DNA of 64,000 nt from Dryocosmus kuriphilus (Eukaryota; Arthropoda; Insecta; Hymenoptera; Cynipidae): assembly GCA_038277395.1 (NCBI GenBank), contig CM076190.1:126262197-126326196 (forward strand). Reading direction: 5' to 3'. Both the position numbers and the translations under genes were made by a program. The notes under the pieces were generated by a model. It ran no database searches. It worked only from the letters and a program-made list of their open reading frames with translations, and was not told the origin of the DNA. Shown piece after piece: positions 11,372 to 23,012 of the stretch (within the stretch, counting starts at the first letter, position 1; each line of letters begins with the position of its first letter).

Positions 11372-13245
11372 GTAATCCTCTACTGGCTGTATTTCTTGAC
11401 GGATTTTGAACATTTTTTTGGCAGAAATTGTCAGCATTAAATTTTTAAGATCCTGAAAATGCTCGATTTTGAAATTTAATTATGTGTGCAACAACATATA
11501 AACAAATATAGTGATAAAATTAGCAATTTCAGAAATAATTTTTTTTATCTAAAAGAAAATCGCTTGAACAAACTCGATACTGATCATTGCTCAATTTAAT
11601 TGCTAAAAACAATTTATATAAACAAATACTTCAGTACAGTATGCAAATGTTGAAAATATTGATTTTTTTATCTAAAATGCCTCATATTTTGTATTAGATT
11701 TGTGATTAGTAATGATTTATCACCATGCATCAACAATTGCTACTGTTATAAGCAATTGTATCAACAAATATTCAATTTTGATTTCTTCTTTAGGTTTTCA
11801 TCTCCTCTTTTCTACTGAACACAACTGAAACTATATCAAAAATGGTTACCAACCACGAAAAATCGTTAACAGTGAATATATTTAATTGTTTATAACAAGT
11901 ATATTAAACAAATGCCTCAAAGGAACGTTTATTCGTTGAATTTTTTTCAATAATTTATGTTGGAAGTAAGTCAATACTGATATTTAATCAAGATTTTTAG
12001 CTAAGTACTAAATTTACAATTATTATGAATAACATATTAAACAAACACGCAACTGTAAATGTTTTGTATTCAAGTAAGTGCTTTTTTTACTCCATCTTAT
12101 ACAATGGTATGTACTTCAGCGTCCGCAATGTTATTGTAAGAAAACAGTTTAGTGAAAATTTAACAATTATTATTCTTAATAAGAAATAGTATAAACAAAT
12201 TAAACAAACGAAAATTTATTCGTGGAAAAAAGATTTGTTCCCATTAAATCTTCTTGAAAGTTAGTTAATATTAATATTTGATGTACATGTTGGATCAAAG
12301 TTAAGCATTTTTATCAAGAAATTGTTTTAAAAATTCACAAGTTCCACATTATCACGTGAAAAAAATAGTTTCTTACATTCACCTTCCATTTCGAATTGTC
12401 TAATCAATTCGGCAATTTTGAGATCAATTTCAGAAATATCTTCTTCCTATTTCCACCTGAGAGATGCGATATATAAATCAGATGACACCAACAGTTTGTG
12501 GATCACGTGAAATCTTGATCAAAAATTCATATCAGCTAGTTTTCAAGAAATAATTCAAGAAGATTTAATGAGTAAATGATTTCAGTAATCAGTATTAAAT
12601 TTCTACAAACAGATTTTACTGAAAAAAGAATTTCCACGAGGGAAGCTTTTTTCGGGGCATTTGTTTAATATACTTGTTATAAACAATTAAATATATTCAC
12701 TTTTAACGATTTCTCGTGGTCTTGAACCATTTTTGAAATAGTTTCAATTGTGTTCAGTACAAAAGAGGAGATGAAAACCTAAAAAAGAAATTAAAATTGA
12801 ATATTTGTTGACACAATTGCTTATAACAATAGCAATTGTTGACTTATGATTATAAGTCATTACTAATTACAAATCTAATACAAAATATATGGCATTTTTG
12901 GTAATAAAGCAGTGTTGTCAAGATTTTCGCGCTAAACTAAAGCACTTGTGTACATGAAATGTTTATAACAATTAACTTGTCATTCAATTATTTACTTATG
13001 TTCCTTAGTTATTTGCATTAATTATGTTCAATAGAAAGTTTCTGCAAGTAATTTTCTTTTAGATAAAAAATCATATTTCTGAAATTGTTAATTTTGACAC
13101 TACATTTGTTTATATTATATATTTTTGCACACAAAATTAATTGAAAATTCGAGTAATTTTCAGGACCTTAAAAATTCAATGCTGAGAATTTTTGAAACAA
13201 AACTTCAAAATCCGTCAAGAATTAGAGCCTGCAGAGGATTATGTA
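11372..13245. repeat. Large palindrome: inverted repeat arms of about 0.9 kb
   Basis: The left arm starts with TAATCCTCTACTGGCTGT and runs to about 12,350. The right arm, in reverse complement, runs from about 12,500 to 13,245. Matching landmarks include TTGTTTATAACAAGTATATT (near 11,887) against 12,670-12,690, and TTTCATCTCCTCTTTT-type sequence at about 11,800 against 12,755-12,775. Arms are mostly similar, with many small differences. Motifs of the ATTAAACAAA type repeat within each arm. The centre (12,360-12,500) shows no coding sequence. This fits a foldback or long-TIR non-autonomous DNA transposon. Confidence 0.75.
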
Positions 13246-13552
13246 CAGTAAATTCATTAGATTGTAAACAAACTGCCTATTTTTTATTCTTCACCAATGA
13301 AGATTTTCTGGACGTATGGGCAGATTATAGTTTCAACCATGAAAAAGAAGAAGAAGAAGAATTTTACTGATAAACTGCTGATTTCATTCATTGACCCATT
13401 TCGACTGTTTAATAAGTCAGTTTGATTGATTAGTATTCGCTACATTTGTCTTGCTAAACAGTGAAAATGGCTTATTACTCATTTTTTTGACTGATTTGAC
13501 TCAGTGTCCCATTTTGCACTCATTTAAATTTAAAATGAAAAGTGTTTCAATT

Positions 13553-16500
13553 TTACGCAAGAGTGTTAATAACATGAGTGATCCATTCATTAATCTCCTG
13601 ATGATTAAGATTGACAAAAACATCCGGATCTTTGCCAAATTCTGCTCCTCGAAAGAGCGACACTCCAACCAGATGAACAACCATTAGAGGCGGAACTGAT
13701 AATGCTAGCGGGCCTCCTTCGTCGCCAACGCAAGTGCCTCTTCTTTTAGTTTCATCAAGAGTACAAATATTTTTATTTGTAATTGTATATCTTTCCAAGT
13801 AAATATCAATACACTGCTCCAGCGGAATTATGGGTAGTCGAGCCTTGATTAACAGTGGAGGAAACAGACGTACGTGTCTGAAATGTTTTAGATGGTTTAA
13901 ATGTTTTTTTTAATTTGTTCAATATAGATAGTTGTTTAATTGAAAATTTAATATATTGTCAAGATTGCTAATTTTGTAAATAATTTTGTCCCAATTAACT
14001 TTAGGATTGTTGAAAAATTCTACACCGAGCTGATTTTGCATCCCAGTCATTAAATATTTTAATCTGAATAAAATATTCATATTTTGACTCAATAATTATT
14101 TAAATAATTATACTTTTTCTGTGTAGCTTAATAATGTTTAAAATATTTTCGACAACTTACTCTATACCTCCTGGTCGTGTGCATCCCCAGCCACTAAAAA
14201 TACCATACTTTATGTGAGGTATAAATCCAAGAAACAAAGGAATTGGCTTATTTGAACTTTTGTCAAAATCGAAATGTGGAGAAAAACTTTATACAGCGCT
14301 GTAAAAAAATTGTTAATAGACTTCTAGGTAATTGGCTAGAATCGCGGCTTTTCCGAGTTTTTATTTTTTTTTCGCTTGGATTTCTCTTAAATATCTTCTT
14401 GTTTACTCAAAAAGAAAAAATCAAGAGGGGGACGTTGAAAAAGATAATTATTTTCATTAAAATCTAACTATAAAGACGGAAGAGTCCCGGTGGCTCAGGT
14501 GATAGCGCGGCAGGATTTCGACCAGGAGGACTGGGTTCTCGATCCCTGTACCGGTACCAATGGAAATTTTTCGATGTACTTTAACCGGGGTTATGGTGGT
14601 TCGGAAGCCACCTTAAACTGTAGGTTCCCTCAGAAGAGGTTGGTGACTTGCTTGAGTGGGTTGCTTGAGGGTCACCAGCCGATTTTGAGAGACTCGGAAA
14701 AGAGCTAGCGATTTCCGTGCGAGAGAGGCTCCTTTCGAGGGAACTATCGCCCGATGGTCGCTGCTTGATTTCGAGAAAATAAACACACACATACACTTGC
14801 ATGACGCACCAGGTCAGTGCACCGAACATATGACAACATCTAACTGGAAGATCTCATAAGGGCTGCTCCTACAAACCCTACCATACTAGCTTTGCTAGCA
14901 GCTTATAGTGTGGTTAGGGAGGCTTCCAGATGTCATGTATCGGAGGCTCGCTTTAATATAAAAACAGGCCCGCGTCCGATACCGTGCCATAGGGTATGCC
15001 TGGCACCCGAGAGATAATGTAATCAGAACGTTGGAAACAACAAAAAAAGCAAAGATCAAAATCCCTTTCAAAATAAGTTGCCAGGTATCGGTGCACTGCC
15101 TTGAGATAAAAACACGGGTATGGCACAATGGGCTTACAGCCTGAGCGCCAAGGGGTGTTCCTAGAAACCTCCCGCCCGCCTGAAAACAAACAAAAAAAAA
15201 AAACCAACAAACTATAAAGGCGAATTTACTAAAAAAATATATATATCAATTTTAGCATCTATCAGTCTTTTCAGATGTCCTATTTTTGTTGAAATATACT
15301 TTCATCAATTAAGAAATGAAAAATAAAAAAGGAGAAATTAAAAGAAAATTAATTTGATTAAAACCCTGGGATAAACTTCCGAAAAGCTTTAACCTTCGGT
15401 TTTCTTCAAATTCTCTACACTAACGTATTTTCAGGCGCTAATTACGAATAATCTGATTTTCAAGGTCAAAATCCCAAAAATATATTTTTTAAACAGTTTT
15501 TTCTTTTATCTTAAAAATCCTTGATTTGATCGAAAAGAGTTTTAAACATATGTTGTAAAGCATACAAAATATATCTTTTGTGTTGAATACCATATTTTTA
15601 GAGTGTTCGTTTTTAAGAAAAAAGAAAAACAAGTGAGTACTTATGTAATGTAGCTATTTCTCTGTGACTACTCACAGAAATACTTGAATACTTGAACTCG
15701 AAGGAAAAATAGGGGAAAAAAGTAAACCAAGCAACAACGTGCTAATAATGCTACGATCTCAAACAATGTGGGTTGAAGTAAGCAGATATGCTGAAGTTTA
15801 ATCCTAAAGGAAAAGAAGAGAGATGAGCAACAGAGGGATGCAAATGATGCAAATGACTAAAGAAAACCAACAACTAACACCTCCAAGTTGCCGAAGGCCG
15901 GCGAGCCCGCTGTACTGTAACAGTGCTGCCAAGAACGAGGCGTTCAACTTTGAGGAAAGGGAGTCACAAGATAGGAGATAAGCTGGAGCGGGAGGACGCT
16001 GAAGCAAGGCGTAGGAAGCCTATAACACATATCCTTGAAGTAATGCGAAAGCGGTTCATTGGCATGCGTTGGCAAGAAAGAGGAGGTGGTTTTAGTGGGT
16101 AGGGGCTGTTTTTTTTTTAGGCCGAGTCCCACACTCAGTCCGTTAAAAATATTTCCACCTCCTCTTGCAAAAAAAAAAACAAAAAAAAAAAGAACTTGAA
16201 TTGACATCCCTAACCCCTTTTAGTGTTTTGCTTCAAGTATTTATGTCACCAGTCACAAGTGCACCTTTCTGCCACCCGAAAAAACACTGGAAAGGTTTAG
16301 AGGTGTGCCTTCAAGTATTTCTGTGATTAGTCACAACGGCGCCTTTCCACCTCTCCGCAAAATACTTGAGAGGGTTAGGAGTGTGAATAAAATTATTCAC
16401 GTGAAAATCACACTTCCCTTCTTGATTTTTTATTTTCCAGTAGAAAATAAGATATTTAAACAAAAACCGAAGCGAAAAATTGAAAATTCGGAAAAGCCGC

Positions 16501-19500
16501 TATTCTAGACAAATACCAAATTCGATTGCAATGAGTGAGAAATTTTAAATTGCAAATTTTATTTTTAGTTATTACTCTTTATCCGTCAATCGATTTAAAA
16601 AAAATCTTTTTTTACTTAGAAGGCAAAAACATTCGAAAAATCACCTAGTTTTTGATTGGGTGCTACTACTATTCTGTTTTTGATAGTGTGAACAGTTCCG
16701 TTGTTTTTTATTGCTGAACCAGATATAATGGTGTACATTGCTATGCCCGGTGAAAGGACACAAGTACGAAGTGATAAGACAAATACGGCCGATAAAATAT
16801 TACCTGCGCACACAATCTGGTTATCTCTTCGAATACCTACAATGTAGGGAGCACTTTCAATACGTATTGCACCTGTTGTTGAACCGTCTTCCTTATCTAT
16901 ATTAATTACACGCTTTTGACGAATATGAAGATGTGAAGAAACCTCTGCAAGAATTATATAAGTTAATTAATTAGTATCATTTTATGTGATTGGGATAAAG
17001 CGTAAAATAGTTCTTCCAATTGTTTCATATCGCTAGCTTGTGTCTTTTATGCATAAACCATGATGTGCGATGACTTTGTGAAGCTATCTACGTGGGGTGA
17101 CTGCTAGAGTGTATCGTTGTTTGAATAACGATCATGTGCCTCCTAGATTGATCTACAATTGATCCCATTCCTTATGTATCCTTTCCTTATCCTCCTATTC
17201 GTCTTCTACACCTTCTCATACCCATCCCTTATTCCCACCCTATCAATACCACTCTGATTTTTCCCATTTCCCCATACACACTTCTACCAACTCCACTTCT
17301 TTTTACCACTACTATATTCCCCTTGTCGTTTTTCCTATCGTAGCCACATATACCTTCCCATTCCTTCCCCTATCCCTATTCACCATCCCATTTACCTTCT
17401 TCGAACCAATCCCTAATTCCTCCTCACCAACACCAGCCTTTTTCACCAATTACCCACATCGGCTCTTTCCAACTCCATATCACCCATCTTACCCATCCAC
17501 ATCACCCTTCACACACCCACTACTCCCTATTTACCCTTTTTCTACCGCCCTTTCCTTCCCTTATAATCCCGCCCGACTTCCTTTCCCCTCTAATCTTGCT
17601 CCAGACGAATCTCTTTCCCCATTCCCCCTTCTCTTCTCCCTTTATCCTCTTATCACTATCACACACCTATTTTTCTTTTTCTTACTCTACCCGCTTCTGC
17701 CCTCATTTTCCTATTTTCTTCCTCATATTCCCGTCACTTTCTTTTCCTCTCCAACCTCCTCCTCAAATCATAACTCTTTTGCTATAGCTCTTAACCACAC
17801 TTTTCATGCTGAATATTTTGTTCTCAAGCCCCCTCCCCCTTTTCCTATCTCACCAACACTACACTTCATTTTTCTATTTTCGCTTCCCAACCACCCCTTT
17901 ATTTTCCCCACAACAGTACCACACTCTTTTTTCTCTTTTCCTCATACTCATCGCTCCTAACTCCACTTCCCCTCTTATGAATCCACATCATTCCACTCAC
18001 CTTCACCAGTATCTATTTTCTCCTGTTCCAAACCTCTTCCCTTCCTTATAATTTCACCTAACTTTTGTTCCCATTTTTCTCCCCTTCTACCCCCTCCTCT
18101 TACTGCTTCTAGATTCTCTTTTCTCCTCTTATCTATCCACATCGTCCCTCTCACGGCCCCTTCTCTGTGCTCTATTTACACCTGCTCTACAATCATTTTG
18201 TTTTTTATATTCCCGCCGACTTTCTTTTCCTTTTCACCTCCTCCCTCCAAGTGACACATCTTTTGTTCAACCCCTTATTAACCCCACTCTTCCCGTTGCA
18301 TTTTTTATTATCAAACATCCTCCCTCTCTTTCTATCTCACTAGCACTACACTTCTGTTTCCCTTCTTCCTTTCCTGACCACACCTTTATTCTCCTCTCAC
18401 CAATACCACTCTCTGTTCACTCCTTTTCCCATACCCACCCCTCCTAACCTCATTTCTCCTCCTTTATCCCAAAATTTCTCCTTTCATCTCCAACACCCTA
18501 CATTTCTTCTGTTATATCCCCCCCCCCCCCCACATTTCCCTCCTACGACAATCTGAATTTCGGTTTAGAACTCTACATTTGGGATATTTTAGGGTAGAGG
18601 TTTGGGAACATGTGAAATAGGATTTTATTTATTGATTTTGTTATCAATCTATTAAAGTCATTATGATTACAGTACATAATTATTTTAAATGGAAATTCAA
18701 AGTGAAATATTTCATATTATATTTTTAAATAGTATATGAAATTCTTTTCTGATAGGCACATGCCACCTACTTCGACTAATTTTATGAAATCTTTTGGATT
18801 AATATATTTAGGGGGAGGGGGGATTAAAAAATATTATTATAAATTTTAGAACCGAGTGTGGGAGGTTTTATTTAAGAAAATTGACTATTGTCAACAGGGG
18901 TTATTATGGTACATTTCTGGGTAAATATGAGTTAATATTATATGCCCTTTTTAAAAATAGGACTTTTTGTATATTTCTTAGACAGCAATCCACAGTGGGA
19001 CGGATTATCAAAATTGGCCAAAACTGAAATTAAAAATTTACGTAAAAGGGAACTTTTATTATTTTGCACATATGTTATCGTAGCTACACAAAATTTCATG
19101 AGATTTCATTCACAAATAATGTCTCTAAAGTCTGTGAAAATCGTAAAATCTCTTAAAATAAATGTCATCAAAAGTTTTGAAAAATATTTATTAATTTTTC
19201 GGTTTGTTACGAATTTCAATGTTTAAAAATTTTATTATTCATTGAAACCGTTTTTAAAAAACCTGCAGTTACTAAATCACTTGTAATATTTCGCTAATTA
19301 CGGATGGAAAAAGAGTTTACGTGCAGTTTTTTAAATTTTTTATTACTGGATATTTTTCAGTTAAAAAGTACCACGAAGTACCACGTCTTTTTGAGTTTTT
19401 CAAAAAATAATTCTGCTCGTTAATTTTTATTGTAGTTTCAAATGGCATATTCCTCTCCCTAGGGATCACATGACCTTGTAGTTGGTGGGAGGGCTTAGGG

Positions 19501-21678
19501 GTCTAATCGGACGAGCGACCTAGAGTAGGTGAACCAGAGGAACTGTATGGCGAGATACGGCTGCTCTGGGGAACTGGGGGTCTCTGGTCTGCGGGACCCT
19601 GACCAAGAAGCGATCCTTCCAGGGGGTAATGGCAAAGCCTCCTGGAATATCGAGGGCGCGAGTCCTCATGCTCCCAAGCTAAGGTGTGATCGCCGTGTCG
19701 AAAGCTGAATGTCACCAGGGTTACCAAATCCTTGAATGCTCCGGTTTACCCCCTCAATTGAGACGGGCATGGCGGAGTTTAAAGAAGGTGTCGAAACGGA
19801 GACTTAGGGATACCAGGTCGAATCCCTTAGTATTCAGACCCTCTCCCTGTAAGCGGGGCTCTGCAGGGAGCAGTCCCTTAAATCCCTAGCTTCTCATGTG
19901 GGGCCCAATATGGCGAACACAGAAAACAAAATAAATGGTTATCTCCCTGGGGGATCTTCGTCTAACTCATCGCGAATGGGGGACGGCCCTAATGGGGACG
20001 GTCCCTCAGCGATGATTTGGATGGGGATCTCCCTGGGGGATCTTCATCTAATTTTACTCATCGCGAATGGGGGACGGCCCTAATGGGGACGGCCCCTCAG
20101 CAATGAAGAACACAACAGTTGTAGATAGAAGTATCTCAACTGTTGAAAATAAATGGAAAGGCACAATGGACTTAGTCTGAGCGCCAGGGGGAGGGGTTTT
20201 AGTCGGTAAGAATCCGACACTACCCGAACTGGGGTGTCTTATGCAAGATTTCCCCTCCCCCAACCACCAAAAAAAAAAAAAAAAAAAAAAAATGGCATAT
20301 TCTTTCGGCATATTTGTACAGAGCGCTACGACGTCCAGCGAAGCGAAGAGGTGATTTTCTGGGATCGTCATCTGTCCCATTTTCTTCACTAAATCGAAGC
20401 TGTTAGGCACTCTCGATTTAAGACTAACTAAGCGGTCTAAGCGGGGTACCTAACTTATGAATTTTCGGAACACCATAGAATCTGGAAGGTTCAGCATGAG
20501 ATACCTTAAGACGTTTCAAATCCTCAGTGAGAACGATTTTTCAAAGCGCTTAAGCATGCGATTATATTTGAAAATGTCTGTGTATTAGTAACTTTAAAAT
20601 GGAAGAATTTATAATAATAATTTCAAGCATAATAATTTTTTTTCATTAAATAATCTCGAGCTTATTTTCAGTGACCTTCAAGGTGGATTTTGATCTCTAT
20701 TTTACGTTGGTAGTCAGCATCCTTTGTTTGAGTGGCGATAATTTGTCCTTTTCACTCCCTACACTTTGTATCGGACTGACTACTAGACTGCTCGGGACTG
20801 CTTGCACTAGCTACTCGACCACCATTCATGGCTTGCGTGTGAATCGTGATATAAAGTTCGTGCACGCTTTACATTTGCTATCGGATTCCTACTTTTCGGG
20901 ACAACGATTCTTCCCGATTTGCATATCGACTTGTTCTTGCTGTTTGACCCCCAATTGAAATATTTGTGCATGAGTGATTTGTTATTTTCGCATCCTGGAT
21001 CTGAAAAGTTCAACTTGTTCGGGAATGAGATCTGAATTCTGGGCACTGAGGTCTGATATTTCCAATCGTATTTTTCTTCGTATATATTTGGCAAAATGCA
21101 TTTCTTATAGAAGCAAATACTATATAATTATTATGCATGTAATTATATAATAATAAATATTTGAATTTTATCTTTTTATTTAATGATATTTAAAATAAAG
21201 GTCAACGGCTTTATTAGTAACTAGTTTTAAATTTAGTAAGGTCAGATTAGAACCGGGGGAAAAAAAAATAAATTTTGTGAATTTCAAGTTGTAAGACCGA
21301 TAGTCTAGTCGAATTGCACTTATTACAGTCATTTATTTTATTTAAATAATCCAGAGTATTTATTTCGAGTAAAATTGAGTTTAAATCCTGGCAAGGCGAG
21401 CGTGAATTATGGAAACCACGTATGGTGACGAGCTCTTTTGAAATATATCACTTTGTTTAATTTTAAAACTTTCAGCAATGGTTATAGTAGAGGTTTGGGA
21501 GTAAAGAAAAAATTGAAAGTTTTATGATTGTTTTTGTGATCAATCTATTAAAATCATTAAGTAATAAGAGGAAAAGCGAATTTCACGTACCAAGATCCTC
21601 ATTTAATAAATCAGCAATAATTGCTTGTGACAAAACTGCACAAAATATTAGGAGACTCAAATGAGATTGCTTCTTCAT
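13553..21678 (-). CDS. Secreted serine protease homologue (chymotrypsin fold, inactive)
   Basis: Recognisable exons on the minus strand are exon 1 at 21,591-21,678, exon 2 at 16,645-16,944, a later exon at 14,161 to about 14,286, and the last at 13,553-13,877. Exon 1 encodes a signal peptide (MKKQSHLSLLIFCAVLSQA) and ends in phase 1, matching exon 2. Exon 2 holds the N-terminal barrel with APYIVGIRRDNQIVCAGN; where the catalytic histidine would sit (AAHC) it reads LRTCV. The next exon has the usual FSGWG core and joins the last in phase 2. The last exon carries GDEGGPLA, with glutamate in place of the catalytic serine. The fold is kept but catalysis is not possible, as in other insect serine protease homologues. 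The exon with the catalytic aspartate was not found. The strongest splice acceptor of the third exon (14,298) would bring in a TAA stop, so decay is possible. Confidence 0.7.
14479..15209 (+). mobile_element. tRNA-derived SINE with poly(A) tail
   Basis: The 5' end has a tRNA-like head with a box A-like GTGGCTCAGGTGATAGCGC and a box B-like GGTTCTCGATCCC, consistent with an RNA polymerase III promoter. The element ends in an A-rich tail at about 15,190-15,203. A 13-bp near-identical target duplication flanks it: AACTATAAAGACG at 14,466-14,478 and AACTATAAAGGCG at 15,210-15,222. The 3' part (CACAATGGGCTTACAGCC, TGAGCGCCA) resembles the tail of the retroelement at 19,453-20,290, suggesting it borrows the machinery of a LINE with that tail. 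Confidence 0.75.
15210..15790. other. Intronic or intergenic, no recognised element
   Basis: AT-rich sequence between the SINE and an R1-type 3' end. I looked for the missing middle exon of the serine protease homologue here and did not find it. Confidence 0.4.
15800..16191 (+). mobile_element. 5'-truncated R1/Jockey-like LINE 3' end
   Basis: It contains GAAGGCCGGCGAGCCCG, also present in the R1-like copy at 62.5-63.9 kb, then GAGGAGGTGGTTTTAGTGGG and AGGCCGAGTCCCACACTC. These are the reverse complement of the 3' region of the copy at 33.1 kb. An A-rich tail follows at about 16,168-16,191. No usable coding region remains. Confidence 0.7.
16218..16384. repeat. Two tandem copies of an about 85-bp unit
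   Basis: The phrase CTTCAAGTATTT followed by GT-A--AGTCACAA and a C-rich stretch occurs twice (about 16,230 and 16,312). A related inverted piece lies at 15,663-15,690. Class unknown. Confidence 0.5.
17160..18540. repeat. Pyrimidine-rich satellite, longest copy
   Basis: About 1.4 kb of C/T-rich sequence with irregularly repeated phrases (CTTCCTTTCCCCTCTAATCT; CCACTCTTC; TCTCACCAACACTACACTTC), ending in a run of C at about 18,520-18,535. It lies inside the first intron of the serine protease homologue. Confidence 0.75.
18545..19440. repeat. Dispersed repeat remnant and AT-rich sequence
   Basis: The part at 18,545-18,780 (GTTATCAATCTATTAAAGTC, GATAGGCACATGCC) matches pieces at 7.1-7.25 and 7.9-8.1 kb. 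The rest shows no recognised element. An open frame at 18,942-19,226 has no feature I recognise. Confidence 0.45.
19453..20290 (+). mobile_element. Short non-autonomous retroelement with poly(A) tail
   Basis: A 12-bp exact target duplication, AATGGCATATTC, flanks the element (19,441-19,452 and 20,291-20,302), and a pure A run precedes the right copy. The body starts like a LINE 5' leader and opens a short frame at about 19,910 (MANTENKINGYLP). It then contains two tandem copies of an about 100-bp unit (CTCCCTGGGGGATCTTC) and ends in a 3' segment shared with the SINE at 14.5 kb. No reverse transcriptase is present. I read it as an internally deleted LINE copy. Confidence 0.75.
20294..20470 (-). 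pseudogene. Penelope-like element reverse transcriptase fragment
   Basis: On the minus strand the sequence reads NSFDLVKKMGQM followed by FASLDVVALCTNMPKE. This has the shape of the Penelope-type RT core, with the family's DVVSLFTN-like motif and its conserved aspartate. Only about 50 residues are recognisable. The neighbouring poly(A) retroelement inserted directly at this fragment, whose left continuation was not found. Confidence 0.55.
20480..21205. other. Intronic, no recognised element
   Basis: Nothing identifiable on either strand. An open frame at 20,671-20,958 has no known motif. Confidence 0.35.
21205..21575. repeat. Dispersed repeat, relative of 7.6-8.0 kb
   Basis: It shares AATAATCCAGAGTATTTATT, CGAGTAAAATTGAGTTTAAA and ATCAATCTATTAAA with 7,770-8,000 in the same order. 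It ends just before the first exon of the serine protease homologue. Confidence 0.55.
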
Positions 21679-21679
21679 G

Positions 21680-23010
21680 GTAACAAAAAATGAATAATTT
21701 TTACTTATTATTTATTAAGTAAAAATTCGCCAAACAAAAATTACTGAGTTATTTTTCCGTTCCTTATTACGGAATGAATTGAGTTCAACTTTAGTCACTT
21801 GTACTTCTCGATTAAACACAATTTATCTAGTACATACACTTACAACATTATAAACTAAGCCAGTTTTATTTCCAAGCAAACTAAACTCAAGGTACTATTT
21901 TATAGTCTTATTTTTTATGTTATCTGTTGAAACTGTATACCTTCTAGAAAATGTACTTAATTTAATCGCATTTACATTGTTAAAATATTTTAAACATTCG
22001 TTGCCACGAAGTTTAGATTTAGCCGTATGAAATTTGTCCAACCAAATTCAGAATTTCGAAATTCTATAATTTATAGGTTTGCATGTTGTCGAAAAGCTTT
22101 TGAAACGTTTTCTTACTTTTAAAGCACATATTATTTTTGAAAAATCAAATTTTGCAAACATTATGTTTTTTAAAAACATTTTTATCAAAATAATATATCT
22201 AGGAAATATATAGGTACTATATTTATTCAAACGTAAAATATTTTTAATTCTTAAAGGTTTTGGGAGTAATTATGAAGATGAGTACTCGAATAGTGGTTAG
22301 TGTGTATAACAGTAAATACGTTTCAAAATATAAATTTATCAGTCACTGTTTACAGAATCTGTCTAGAAAGAACAAGATCCTCATCAGCACTCTACTTCTT
22401 ACAATCATGGCCTTCCTTTCTTTTAGAAGCAAAAGTACCCAATATAACATAATTCTTAACGTAAATATAAAATAACACATACAACAAAAATTGAAAATTT
22501 TGAAATTTTAAGCTGAAATCCGAAATAACCAATTATCGAAACCTTATTTCAAATTGAAATAGTGAGCCTTAAAAACTCTTTGCTTTAAGAACTATGCCAA
22601 ATTTTATATTTTTTTAGGTTTAAAGCTACCACAGAGTTTGCATCCAGCCCCTTGACCCTCACTTTGGGGGGCCTATTTTGTACGCTGGGTGCGAACACTA
22701 CTCGACCTCGGACAGTATAGTCTTTCTCAAGAGACTCAAGAATCAGCTTTTTTCGAAGATACCATCTGCACTGTATCGACTTTTTCATTGTTACGAGATT
22801 TAGACTGTTAAAAAAACTCAGAATACTAAAACATTGTCCAATCAAATTTTATTTAGCTTGATTCAAGTTCCTTATGTTACACGGTTGAACAAAATTTTAC
22901 CACCTAAGTCAGACATATCATTTCTTATAGATTTTTTGGCGCTGCGAATGCAAATCCGGTCGCAAAATTGCTCTAGCACATCAGGATTTCGAGATATCCT
23001 GATCCACTCG
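21680..23010. other. Upstream region of the serine protease homologue, no gene recognised
   Basis: It holds a remnant related to 10,730-10,960 at about 21,740-22,000 and otherwise AT-rich sequence. A minus-strand open frame at 22,585-22,845 has no motif I recognise. Confidence 0.4.
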
Positions 23011-23012
23011 GC

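Noticed and set aside
13125..13370. 81-codon plus-strand open frame ending in glutamates
   Set aside because: It starts inside the right arm of the palindrome and has no homologous features; probably chance.
17596..18051. Two open frames rich in P, F, S and L
   Set aside because: They lie wholly within the C/T satellite and have no domain features.
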